From a bacterium 1XD8-76 (GTDB lineage: Bacteria > Bacillota > Clostridia > Lachnospirales > Lachnospiraceae), in NCBI GenBank assembly GCA_003611955.1, contig RAZE01000014.1, positions 52,911-116,910 on the forward strand: DNA of 64,000 bases, in the 5' to 3' direction. Each line of letters begins with the position of its first letter. The first letter of the stretch is position 1. Under the pieces are notes generated by a model that was not told where the DNA came from, searched no databases, and saw only the letters and a list, made by a program, of their open reading frames with translations. Shown piece after piece: positions 50,299 through 58,830 of this stretch. The position numbers and the translations under genes were made by a program.

Positions 50299-51327
50299 AT
50301 GCCGGCTACTATAAAAGATATTGCTATTATGGCAAACACTTCCATAGCTACGGTTTCAAAGGTTTTGAACAATAAACCGATAAGAGTTAGCGATGCAAAA
50401 CGTAAAGAGATTTTGGTGGCTATAGAAGAACTGAATTATATTCCAAATAGTGTTGCTTCAGGATTGAAAAGAGGGGCAAAAAATACAATAGCGATAGCAC
50501 TGCCGGATCTTTCAGACCCGTTTAATTCTAAAATAGCAAAATGTATTATAACTATTTTGGAAGAAGTAAATAAAAAAGCGATTGTATATGATTATGATGA
50601 AAATATAGACAGAGAAAAGAAATTTATACTGGGACTGAGGGACAAGTCGGTGGACGGGCTGATTATCATGTCCAGCAGTCTGACCAAACAAAAAGAAAGA
50701 GACATTGCTGCAGAAAATATAGTGAAAGGGATTAACCTTCCTATCGTGTATTTGAATGATGAAAGACAGGAAATTACAATGTCAAGTATATCTACAGATG
50801 GTTTTTTATGTGGGTATGAAGCTGTAAAATATTTACAGAGTTTAGGGCATAAAAAGATCGGATTTACAGCAAAAAGCATGGCGGATCCGAATTTGAACAC
50901 AATTTATAAAGGATATATGACTGCGGTTGTAGAAGCAGGAGAAGAAGAGTATATCGCACAGAATTATCATCGCTATTATGGCGGGGAAGATGCCGCAAGG
51001 CAGTTGCTTGCTCAGGGAGTGACGGCAATTCTTGCCGAAAGTGATCAGCTTGCGATTGGCATAATATCTTATGCATTTAAAAATAAGATTCCGATTCCCC
51101 AGAAATTGTCGGTTATTGGGGTTGACGATGTAATTGCAGGCAGGGTGTTTCCGGTTCCGTTAACGACCATGAGGCAAGATGCCTTGGATTTGGCTCGTAA
51201 TGCAGTGAAATTGCTGCTGGATGAGGTCGAGGCGAACAGTAATGGGAAAGTATATACTCATAAAAGAATGACGATCAAACCCAAACTTATAATAAGATCC
51301 AGTACATGTGAATACACAGAAAGATGA
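50299..51327 (+). CDS. LacI-family transcriptional regulator
   Basis: A 342-residue regulator. The N-terminal HTH and hinge are clear (ATIKDIAIMANTSIATVSKV, then LNNKPIRVSDAKRKEI and ELNYIPNSVASGLK). The sensor domain ends with GVDDVIAGRVFPVPLTTMRQ. ATG at 50299 is seven bases after AGGGGA. It precedes the SIS/kinase/nucleoside operon and most likely controls it, but a 0.9-kb mobile-element remnant now separates the two. Confidence 0.9.
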   Translation: MPATIKDIAIMANTSIATVSKVLNNKPIRVSDAKRKEILVAIEELNYIPNSVASGLKRGAKNTIAIALPDLSDPFNSKIAKCIITILEEVNKKAIVYDYDENIDREKKFILGLRDKSVDGLIIMSSSLTKQKERDIAAENIVKGINLPIVYLNDERQEITMSSISTDGFLCGYEAVKYLQSLGHKKIGFTAKSMADPNLNTIYKGYMTAVVEAGEEEYIAQNYHRYYGGEDAARQLLAQGVTAILAESDQLAIGIISYAFKNKIPIPQKLSVIGVDDVIAGRVFPVPLTTMRQDALDLARNAVKLLLDEVEANSNGKVYTHKRMTIKPKLIIRSSTCEYTER

Positions 51328-51595
51328 TTTCGCAGATGTTTTGCGGTGTGAACGCGCGCGGTTCGTACTGCTTTATATATATAGTTAAAATCTTAATAAC
51401 TCAAACTTCGCACATGGGTTTTAGCTATGCACCTTGAAAATTCGATATCTGGCAATGATTCCATTATCAAAGAATAGCCCTTATACCGCTGCGTTGCGGC
51501 TAAATGCGCTCGAAGCAGGGATGGAAGGGTATTGACTAATAATTTATGGGATTGTTGCTGGAAGTCTATTAAAGCCATCGGTTTTTATCAGGGTG

Positions 51596-51900
51596 CTATG
51601 CAGCTTCGTCCTTGACAAAAACGGATGGATCCGATTTTGGTTGTTCAGCCAATCCAATCTCAGGGCATGCTCCCGCCTCTGCAGAGTATGACATCCGTGT
51701 CTGGTACGGTGCCCGGCCGCCGTTATAGCTTAGGATACATATGCAAATTTTTCCACTGCCTGACAGAGTTCTTCTTCTGTTCGAAATACATACAGGTTCG
51801 TACATTTGTTTTTAAATGTGTTGAAGTAACGCTCCATCGGGGCATTATCGTACGGATATCCGGCTTTACTCATGTTCTGAATCACAAGCACTGACTTGCA
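51596..51900 (-). pseudogene. IS3-family transposase C-terminal fragment
   Basis: The minus strand encodes SKAGYPYDNAPMERYFNTFK, then CTNLYVFRTEEELCQAVEKF, the end of the rve integrase core with its catalytic Glu (PMERYF). A stop and frameshift near 51730 separate it from YNGGRAPYQTR. Confidence 0.75.
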
Positions 51901-51974
51901 GAATTCCGTGAATGTCCGAGAGAGAATAACACAACTTTCAACGGAAGACACGAACATGATATTTACATCCGTGG

Positions 51975-52250
51975 GACACTTCATCAATGAGGAGATGCTT
52001 AAGGAAGGCCATTCTAAAATGGAAGGAGATAAAGCGGTAGGAAGTGATGGCATCACCAAAGAGGAATATAAACGGAATTACATGCTTGAAAAAAGGAAAA
52101 CGAATTATGTCCTGCTATGGTGGCCCTATGAGAAAGTGCAGCCGACATTAAAATGCTGCAGTGAAATAGTTGTATATGCGGAAGGTAAGCTACATATGGT
52201 TACAGTTTTACAGGGAGTCGGATGCGGGAAAATCGCACGTCCGGTTCTGA
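51975..52250 (+). pseudogene. group II intron remnant (RT N-terminus and domain V-like hairpin)
   Basis: FINEEMLKEGHSKMEGDKAV, then GSDGITKEEY matches the start of group II intron reverse transcriptases. About 110 bases later, GAGTCGGATGCGGG and CGCACGTCCGGTTC (52215-52248) look like intron domain V. The catalytic part of the RT is missing. Confidence 0.7.
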
Positions 52251-52348
52251 GCAGGGGTGTGCCCCGTAAAGGGCATATCTACTCACCAGGTGCATAGATA
52301 CTTATTCAAGTGCGAAGTTTGAGTAATAAATAATTTTTTGGAGGAGAA

Positions 52349-53530
52349 ATGACAAGAGAAGAACTTAATAATTCCATGCGTTTGGAGTCATATGATTTAC
52401 AAAAACTTGCGAAAGAACTGTATGATTTAAATGCAGAGAAGATCAATAATGCATTGAAGACAATCGATTATGTAATACCGCAGCAGGTGATTGCAGTAGG
52501 CTGCGGGGATTCTTTCTGCGCGGCAAAAGCGGCACAGGAAGCGTTTAAAGAGCTTGTTGGTATCCCTATGATTGGCAGACCAGCAGTAGAAATTTCAAGA
52601 TGTTATGACAGCAAAGATTTTAATAATGTGCTGATGTTTGGTATTTCCAGCAGAGGAAAAACAGCCAGGGTAATAGAGGCGGCAATGAGAGTCCACGAGC
52701 TGGGTACTGCATCCAGGACGGTTGCGATTGTTAATTTTCTTGTGGAGAAATCTAAATTGGAGGAAGTATGTGATACTTCGATCCATGTATCGCTTCCGGA
52801 ATTTAAGTGTGGGAAATATACAGAGCACGCGCCCTGTCAGAGGTCTTATTTCAGTACTATGTTTACGATGATGCTTATCGCGGTTCGAATGGGTGAAATG
52901 AGAGGCAATTACAGCAGTAAAAAGGCAGAGGAATACCGCCGGGCGATGCTCGACTATGCGGCAAGTTTTACAGATGAGGTTCTGAATTCTATAGAGGATC
53001 AGCTTTGGGAACTGCTGCCGCAGTGGAATCAGTTTAGGCAGTTTGAAATAGTAGGTTCGGGAGAAGACGCGCCGAATACCTGGTTTGTTGCTGCAAAGGT
53101 AGTGGAAGCTTTCGGGGATATTGCGACATATGATACACCGGATAACTGGCTGGCAGTAAACAGTAAAACGAAAGAAGCGGAACAAACTGGTACGATTGTT
53201 ATTCTTAACAAAGATAATAAAGCGTTTGCACATACGGTGGACGTGATTCGTGTGATGGCGGAGAAAAAGCGTCCGACGATTGTGGTTACAGATGTAGAAA
53301 CAGACCTTTTCCCGGAAGGAGTGACAGTGATCAGAATCCCTTCCGCAAAATATAAATGGATGAAGCCGCTGATGCAGTATTGCCCGGTGGGACTTTTGTT
53401 CGGATATATCAAAGAGCTTAGGGGTGTCAGCTTCTATCGCTATGGAGGAGAATGCGATGATGAGAGAGGCGCATTGAGAGAAAGACTTGACGGAGCAATA
53501 TTTGATTTACCGCTGAGAGTTATAAAATAA
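52349..53530 (+). CDS. SIS-domain sugar isomerase/deaminase-like protein (first)
   Basis: A 393-residue protein with two SIS folds. Phosphosugar-binding motifs are visible in IAVGCGDSFCAAKAAQEAF, EISRCYDSKD and MFGISSRGKTARV. The nearest functional groups are glucosamine-6-phosphate deaminases, the isomerase half of GlmS and fructosamine deglycases such as FrlB. First gene of the operon, 19 bases after the insertion remnant; GGAGG precedes the ATG. Substrate unknown. Confidence 0.82.
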   Translation: MTREELNNSMRLESYDLQKLAKELYDLNAEKINNALKTIDYVIPQQVIAVGCGDSFCAAKAAQEAFKELVGIPMIGRPAVEISRCYDSKDFNNVLMFGISSRGKTARVIEAAMRVHELGTASRTVAIVNFLVEKSKLEEVCDTSIHVSLPEFKCGKYTEHAPCQRSYFSTMFTMMLIAVRMGEMRGNYSSKKAEEYRRAMLDYAASFTDEVLNSIEDQLWELLPQWNQFRQFEIVGSGEDAPNTWFVAAKVVEAFGDIATYDTPDNWLAVNSKTKEAEQTGTIVILNKDNKAFAHTVDVIRVMAEKKRPTIVVTDVETDLFPEGVTVIRIPSAKYKWMKPLMQYCPVGLLFGYIKELRGVSFYRYGGECDDERGALRERLDGAIFDLPLRVIK

Positions 53531-53556
53531 TTATGTGGAATGGAAGGAAGCAGAAT

Positions 53557-54609
53557 ATGACATCCAGAGAAAATGTGGTCAAAAGTTTTGAAGAATTTGC
53601 TGGTGTTTATAAAGCGGTTCTTGAAAATACAAAGAACGAGGTGAATAGTGTATATAGTGCCGAACGCCTCAGAAATATGGGGAAAATCTATCTTGTGGGA
53701 GATGGAGTGGGATTTGCGGCTGCCAGTGGGCTGAAAGAAACTTTTCGTGCAATGACGGATTTGACAGGAGCCTGGATTAAAGTGCTGAATACGTCTGAAT
53801 TTGCATGGCAGACAGATGATGCGGAACTGAATATGGGAAGAAATAATGTGATTGTGTTGGATGCAGGACAGAATGTTTCTTCGGAAGAAGCAATTGCACG
53901 TGCCAGATTGTTTCAGTCAGACGTTACAGTGATTTCAGCTGGAAATGAAAAGGGTTTTTCAAAGGCAGATTTGGTTGTGAAAACTGGAATGGCTGAAAAG
54001 AATTTCGGCGGATGCGGTGACTATCTGAGATTGTTTACGGCAGGATTTGAATTTGCACTTATGCTTTCAACTGCACAGGATGAGGAAAATAAAGACCGGA
54101 GTGAACAGTTGGAACAGTTGGAAGCATATGTGGCGGATATGGGAAAACATATGGATCGTCTTAGTGTGGAGGCAGAGGCGATTGCCAGGAAGATGAGTTC
54201 TTCTGTAAGAAATTTTGAAACAACCGGTACCGGTCTTGACTATGCATCAGCTCTTATGATTCGTGACATAGTGTATAATGAGCTGGGTGTGGTTACAACC
54301 GTGGAAGAGACAGAAGATTATCTTCATGTAAACTATCTTGGAATAGGAGCAAAAGAATTTGGAACGTTTGTAATCAATATGATTGGAAACCCGTGCTATG
54401 ACAGAACCCAGCTGACGGTCACCTGTATTCAGGCAGTGGGAAGAAATCAGATCGTAATTACAGATGGTGAGATGGATGACTATTGTCAGGGAGAAGGAAC
54501 TTTCATTATGAAAATTTCCCATACCAATCTGTATATGATAAAAGCCATGTTCGCATGTGTGCCGGCAGCGCTTGTTCTGGCGTCTTTGAAAGATATATGG
54601 GGAGAATAA
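53557..54609 (+). CDS. SIS-domain protein (second), divergent
   Basis: A 350-residue protein with SIS-like segments IYLVGDGVGFAAASGLKET, VIVLDAGQNVSSEEAIARA and TTVEETEDYLHVNYLGIG. It is related in layout to the previous protein but diverged, and the phosphosugar Ser/Thr cluster is weaker. Two SIS proteins side by side may form a heteromeric enzyme. It is followed after one base by the kinase gene. The first ATG with sensible spacing is 53557. Confidence 0.72.
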   Translation: MTSRENVVKSFEEFAGVYKAVLENTKNEVNSVYSAERLRNMGKIYLVGDGVGFAAASGLKETFRAMTDLTGAWIKVLNTSEFAWQTDDAELNMGRNNVIVLDAGQNVSSEEAIARARLFQSDVTVISAGNEKGFSKADLVVKTGMAEKNFGGCGDYLRLFTAGFEFALMLSTAQDEENKDRSEQLEQLEAYVADMGKHMDRLSVEAEAIARKMSSSVRNFETTGTGLDYASALMIRDIVYNELGVVTTVEETEDYLHVNYLGIGAKEFGTFVINMIGNPCYDRTQLTVTCIQAVGRNQIVITDGEMDDYCQGEGTFIMKISHTNLYMIKAMFACVPAALVLASLKDIWGE

Positions 54610-54610
54610 T

Positions 54611-55564
54611 ATGGCACTAAAAAAATATATAGCTACGGGCCTGAATCAGCTGGATGTGGTAAAGCTTGTTGATGGAACGTTTCTTCCGGCCGTAATGGGA
54701 GGAATTCCAATGTACGGGTATTGTGGAATGAGAATGTGGTCAGACAGCGTTTTGTTTTTGGCAAGAATAGGAAAAGATTTTTTTGATTATTATAATCCCT
54801 GGTTTGATAATAATCAGATTGATCACAGCGGCCTGATTGTGGCAGGGGATAAAACGCCTTATAGCTATCAGTGTTACGATGAAAATTTTAATACATCGCC
54901 GGAAACCAATTTCTATACAGGAAATATAAAAGATGCTGATTATTGGAGACCGCATATCGAAGATATAAAAAGTGTCGTATGTGATGAAACAAAAGGCTTT
55001 TACATGACGGCCTCCCCGGAGGATGAGATATTTTGGGAAAAACTGATTCATTTGTCTCATCAATTTGATTTTAAAATCATGTGGGAACCCAATAACAGCC
55101 ATACGTTTCCGGAGGATGCAGAAAGAACCCGTTATTTATGTGAGAACCTGCCGATGGTATCTTTTAATGTGCCTGAGGCAATGAACATCTTTGGGATAGA
55201 CAATGAAATAAATCTTATAAAGTATTTGCGCGGTCTGAAGCCGGAGTTGATACTTCTTCGCTGCGGAGTACGGGGACTTTATACAATTCACGATGGAGAG
55301 GTATATTTTATTCCATCTGCAAGGGTACCGTCAGGTGCGTCTGTGGTGGATGTCACGGGCTGTGGAAACACGTCAACTTCAGGAGCCTGTGTGGTCTGGT
55401 GCGAAACTGCGGATCCAATCATGACAGGGATTAAAGCCAATATATCCGCAAATTATAATTTGCGGCAGAGAGGTCCCTATCCGTTGATTGACGGAGCCGT
55501 GATGAGTGAAGCAGAAGCGATGGCACAGGATTATTATCAGAGAAAATTATATAAAAAATTATAG
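54611..55564 (+). CDS. PfkB-family carbohydrate kinase with altered catalytic motif
   Basis: A 317-residue ribokinase-like protein. The anion-hole signature near residue 250 reads DVTGCGNTSTSG where the family norm is DTTGAGDAF.xG, so the catalytic base Asp is Asn here. Other family parts are present (SFNVPEAMNIFGI, LRCGVRGLYTIHDG). It may phosphorylate a sugar with altered chemistry, or act as a binding or regulatory subunit. FrlD-type kinases pair with FrlB-type SIS enzymes, which fits the context. Confidence 0.83.
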   Translation: MALKKYIATGLNQLDVVKLVDGTFLPAVMGGIPMYGYCGMRMWSDSVLFLARIGKDFFDYYNPWFDNNQIDHSGLIVAGDKTPYSYQCYDENFNTSPETNFYTGNIKDADYWRPHIEDIKSVVCDETKGFYMTASPEDEIFWEKLIHLSHQFDFKIMWEPNNSHTFPEDAERTRYLCENLPMVSFNVPEAMNIFGIDNEINLIKYLRGLKPELILLRCGVRGLYTIHDGEVYFIPSARVPSGASVVDVTGCGNTSTSGACVVWCETADPIMTGIKANISANYNLRQRGPYPLIDGAVMSEAEAMAQDYYQRKLYKKL

Positions 55565-55573
55565 GAGAAAGAA

Positions 55574-56374
55574 ATGCTGGAGAAATTAGGCAGAGAAAAG
55601 GTTGTTATTGGATGTATTCATTTACTTCCCATGCCCAATACCCCGTTTTATGTGGAAGGGGGATATGAGGCCTCCATGGAGAAGGCTGTTAAGGATGCCA
55701 GGGCATTATATAATGGAGGCGCGTCTGGATGTATTATTCAGAATGTAGACAGGGTATTTGTTCCTACGGATGATACGGATTATGCCCATGTCGCATGCAT
55801 GGCAGTTATCGGAAATGAAGTGCGAAGAGCAACCGGAAAAGATTTTAAAATCGGAGTACAGATTATGTGGAACTGCATTACGCCGTCACTGGCTGCCTGC
55901 AAAGCCTGCGGAGCGGATTATACCCGATGTTCTGCATTGGTGGGGAGAAGCGATTCTCCGTTTGGGGAAATTGTTGGACAGCCGATGAAAGTCATGCAGT
56001 ATAAAAAAAGTCTGGACATGCCTGGTTTGGATATGATTGCGGAGATTTCAGGATATCATTTCCTCAACAAGGATGGATATAATAAAGAACAGCTGATTCA
56101 ACAGGCAAAAAATGTGCTGAAAGTGGGAGCTGCCGCAGTTGAAATGAGTCATCCGGATGAGGCTGTCAATAATCAGATGGTGGCAGATCTGAAAGAAGCA
56201 ATTCCGGGAATCAAAATTGTTCTTGGAGGACATACAAATGTGAAAAATGTTTCGTCTAGACTTCGCCTTGCAGATGGCGCCATTGTAGGAAGCTGTTTTG
56301 AAAATGGAAATTGGGGAGGCATGGTGTGTGAAGAAACAGTCGCCGCTTATATGAATGAGGTACAGAAACTATAA
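55574..56374 (+). CDS. BtpA/SgcQ-family protein
   Basis: A 266-residue TIM-barrel-like protein: VVIGCIHLLPMPNTPFYVEG, ASGCIIQNVD, NCITPSLAACKACGADYTRC and VLGGHTNVKNVSSRLRLADG are the BtpA/SgcQ hallmarks. Members are found in sugar and nucleoside catabolic clusters without a settled reaction. It is nine bases after the kinase gene. Confidence 0.88.
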   Translation: MLEKLGREKVVIGCIHLLPMPNTPFYVEGGYEASMEKAVKDARALYNGGASGCIIQNVDRVFVPTDDTDYAHVACMAVIGNEVRRATGKDFKIGVQIMWNCITPSLAACKACGADYTRCSALVGRSDSPFGEIVGQPMKVMQYKKSLDMPGLDMIAEISGYHFLNKDGYNKEQLIQQAKNVLKVGAAAVEMSHPDEAVNNQMVADLKEAIPGIKIVLGGHTNVKNVSSRLRLADGAIVGSCFENGNWGGMVCEETVAAYMNEVQKL

Positions 56375-56391
56375 TCTGGAGGAGAGGCGTA

Positions 56392-57378
56392 ATGGGATAT
56401 CAGGATATAGTTACAGTGGCGGTCGTGAATTTCAGACCGTTTTGGGGACGGAAGGACAGAAATCTGAGCAGAATTGTTGAATATTCAAAAAAGGCAGCTG
56501 CACAAGGTACAGATATTATTCTTTTTCCGGAGCTTGCATTGACAGGGTTTGAGAATGAGAAAAATGTTCCATGGGAAGAAAAAATGCAGGTCAGAGAAGC
56601 GGAACTGATTGACGGACCGTCAGTAACAGTTGTGTCAAAAGCTGCTGTCGAAAATCAAATCATAATAGTATTTGGTATGCCGGAACTGGATCTGATGGAT
56701 GGGAGAAAGGTATATAATACCGCCGTTGTGTGTGGAAAAGATGGATCAGTCCAGAGTTACAGAAAAATACATCCGGCAAATGATGAGAGTGAATGGTGCA
56801 ACAAAGGAGACAGCCCGTTATTACTTGAAACGGAATGGGGGCCTGTCGGGGTAGGCGTATGCTATGATACTTATTCATTCCCTGAACTGTTGAGATACTA
56901 TGCATGTAAGGGAGCCCGTCTGTATCTGAACATAACGGCAATGCTGTGTGAGGGCGTGTTGGGATTTGACTGGAAGAGCAACTATTATGATACGTTAAGA
57001 TATGCGGTAATTGCCAATGATATTTTTGTGGCAAGCTCCAATATTGCCGGAATAGACGTGATACAGGAAGATTTTTGCAATGCGGTGGGAAATGAGACCG
57101 TAAAATCACCGATGCTGTTTGCAGGGGCAAGCGTAATCATGGGACCAGGTACGTTTAATAAAGTGCATGTGTATGCGGGAGGTCTTGAAAATCGCGAAGC
57201 AGGATTATTTATATCGACATTGGATTTATCCGGTGCATCAAGAATGATATATGGAAAGAATCCGTATACAGGGGTTCCGGATTATCGGCCGGATATATAC
57301 AAAAAATTGTGTGAAGATCTTATTAGTTCGCAGCAGGAAAAAAAAGGCAAAAATTATTGTGCAAATTGCCTTGATTAA
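56392..57378 (+). CDS. carbon-nitrogen hydrolase (nitrilase superfamily)
   Basis: A 328-residue hydrolase with the catalytic triad region: Glu in LFPELALTGFE, Lys in YRKIHPAND and Cys in GVGVCYDTYSFPELLRYY. It should cleave an amide, carbamoyl or nitrile C-N bond. GGAGAGG precedes the ATG. An amidase in a SIS/kinase/nucleosidase operon suggests that the substrate carries an amide. Confidence 0.9.
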   Translation: MGYQDIVTVAVVNFRPFWGRKDRNLSRIVEYSKKAAAQGTDIILFPELALTGFENEKNVPWEEKMQVREAELIDGPSVTVVSKAAVENQIIIVFGMPELDLMDGRKVYNTAVVCGKDGSVQSYRKIHPANDESEWCNKGDSPLLLETEWGPVGVGVCYDTYSFPELLRYYACKGARLYLNITAMLCEGVLGFDWKSNYYDTLRYAVIANDIFVASSNIAGIDVIQEDFCNAVGNETVKSPMLFAGASVIMGPGTFNKVHVYAGGLENREAGLFISTLDLSGASRMIYGKNPYTGVPDYRPDIYKKLCEDLISSQQEKKGKNYCANCLD

Positions 57379-57421
57379 ATTATGTTTAACTGGGCGCGTT
57401 GCCGAAAATAAATTGGACATA

Positions 57422-57450
57422 TTGACAAAAACCAAAGATGATTTTATGAT
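57422..57450 (+). promoter_or_regulatory. internal promoter before the BMP transporter genes
   Basis: TTGACA at 57422-57427, 17 bases, TATGAT at 57445-57450, about 115 bases before the binding-protein start. It would allow the transporter to be made separately from the enzymes. Confidence 0.68.
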
Positions 57451-57564
57451 TTAAATTGTAAAAAACATATAATAGCTTGCAAAATTTGCTGAGAATAACC
57501 TGGAAAGTATTGTCTTTTTTAACAGGAGATTGGTATTTTGCAAAACAGAAAGAGAGGTAAAGTT

Positions 57565-58665
57565 ATGAAAAGGAAATTACTTAGTGTAATTCTCACAGCT
57601 ATGATGGTTTGCAGCCTTGTAGCATGTGGAAGCTCTTCGGATACAAAGAAAGAAGAGCCCGCAACAGAGGATAAGGCTCCCGAAACGGAAGATGCAGTTT
57701 CTACAGAGGGTACTATTCGTGTCGCATGTGTTTATTCAAGCCTTTTAGGAGATAAATCCTATAGTGATTCCTGCCATGCGGGCTTAATGAAAGCGAAGGA
57801 AGACTTCAATATTGAAGTGAAAGAGCTGGAAGGAGTTACCGCTGATGAATGGGAAGCAAATTTCCTGGCTGCATGTGAGGATGGATATGATCTGGTTATC
57901 GGTTCTTCTGCCAACTTTGAGGAATATATGAAGAAATATTGTGCAAGCTATCCGGATATCAAATTTGCAATTATTGACACTACAGTAGAGGGAGACAATG
58001 TTCAGTCTATCAGCTTCGCTCAGAACCAGGGCTCTTTCCTGGCCGGCGCGGCAGCAGCTATGTTTACACAGTATGATGAGATTGACGGCGTTAACGAAGA
58101 TCATATTATTGGCTGGGTTGGCGGAATGGATATCCCGGTTATTCATGATTTCTATGTGGGATATGAACAGGGCGCAAAATACATTGATCCCGATGTGCAG
58201 ATCCTCCAGTCCTTTGCAGGAACATTTAGCGATCCGCTAAAGGGGAAAGAGCTTGCGCTGGCACAGTTTGACCAGGGCGCAGATATCGTAATGAACGTTG
58301 CTTCCGGTACAGGTCTTGGAGTCCTTGAGGCGGCTAAAGACTCCGGACATTACGCAATCGGCGTTGATTTGAACCAGGATAATGAGCAGCCGGGATCCGT
58401 ATTGACATCTATGCTTAAGAGAGTAGATACTGCCTGCTATATGACGGTTCAGTCTGTAGTAGATGGAACTTTTGAAGGCGGTTCAACTGCTTATCTGACT
58501 GTAGCTGAGAACGGTGTAAGTTTAACTGATTTCTCCGTTATCAAAGAGGCTCTGGGAGACAAATTCCCGGATGAAATTCTGGATAAAGTGGATGAGCTGG
58601 CAGAAAAGATCAGCGCTGGTGAAATCGTAGTAGAAAACTACGAAGGATTTGGACCTCAGAAATAA
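57565..58665 (+). CDS. BMP-family (nucleoside-type) substrate-binding lipoprotein
   Basis: A 366-residue lipoprotein with lipobox CSLVACGSS, a short acidic linker and a BMP domain: RVACVYSSLLGDKSYSDSCH, ISFAQNQGSFLAGAAAAMF and HIIGWVGGMDIPVIHDFYVG. Family members PnrA and BmpD bind purine nucleosides. The ATG at 57565 has GAGAGG upstream. It feeds the ATPase and two permeases that follow. Confidence 0.92.
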   Translation: MKRKLLSVILTAMMVCSLVACGSSSDTKKEEPATEDKAPETEDAVSTEGTIRVACVYSSLLGDKSYSDSCHAGLMKAKEDFNIEVKELEGVTADEWEANFLAACEDGYDLVIGSSANFEEYMKKYCASYPDIKFAIIDTTVEGDNVQSISFAQNQGSFLAGAAAAMFTQYDEIDGVNEDHIIGWVGGMDIPVIHDFYVGYEQGAKYIDPDVQILQSFAGTFSDPLKGKELALAQFDQGADIVMNVASGTGLGVLEAAKDSGHYAIGVDLNQDNEQPGSVLTSMLKRVDTACYMTVQSVVDGTFEGGSTAYLTVAENGVSLTDFSVIKEALGDKFPDEILDKVDELAEKISAGEIVVENYEGFGPQK

Positions 58666-58694
58666 AAATGACCGGACGGTGATTGGCTTAAGAT

Positions 58695-58735
58695 GGGGCG
58701 GCTCTTAGGAAAAGTCTTTAAGGGCTGCCCTTTTT
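58695..58735 (+). terminator. intra-operon terminator after the binding-protein gene
   Basis: A stem pairing GGGCGGCTCTTA with TAAGGGCTGCCC, followed by five Ts. It lies between the binding protein and its ATPase, where partial termination gives more binding protein than transporter. Confidence 0.75.
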
Positions 58736-58830
58736 CATGGGTTTGGACAGATGTGTGAATCGGAAATGAACGGAGTTCGTTCTGTACATGTCTCCAAAAC
58801 GGAATAAGTAAGGGGAAGGAGGGAACAGGA

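Larger units (their letters stand above)
51400..52323. mobile_element. nested insertion remnant with 14-base terminal inverted repeats
   Basis: CTCAAACTTCGCAC at 51400-51413 is repeated exactly inverted at 52310-52323, and TAATAA flanks both sides (51394-51399 and 52324-52329), as a target duplication would. Inside are pieces of an IS3 transposase (minus) and a group II intron (plus). No intact gene remains. The IS family that owns these ends was not recognised. Confidence 0.65.

Noticed and set aside
51896..52297. A 133-codon open frame as an intact gene
   Set aside because: It joins a group II intron RT start directly to domain V-like RNA sequence; the RT catalytic part is absent, so it is a remnant.
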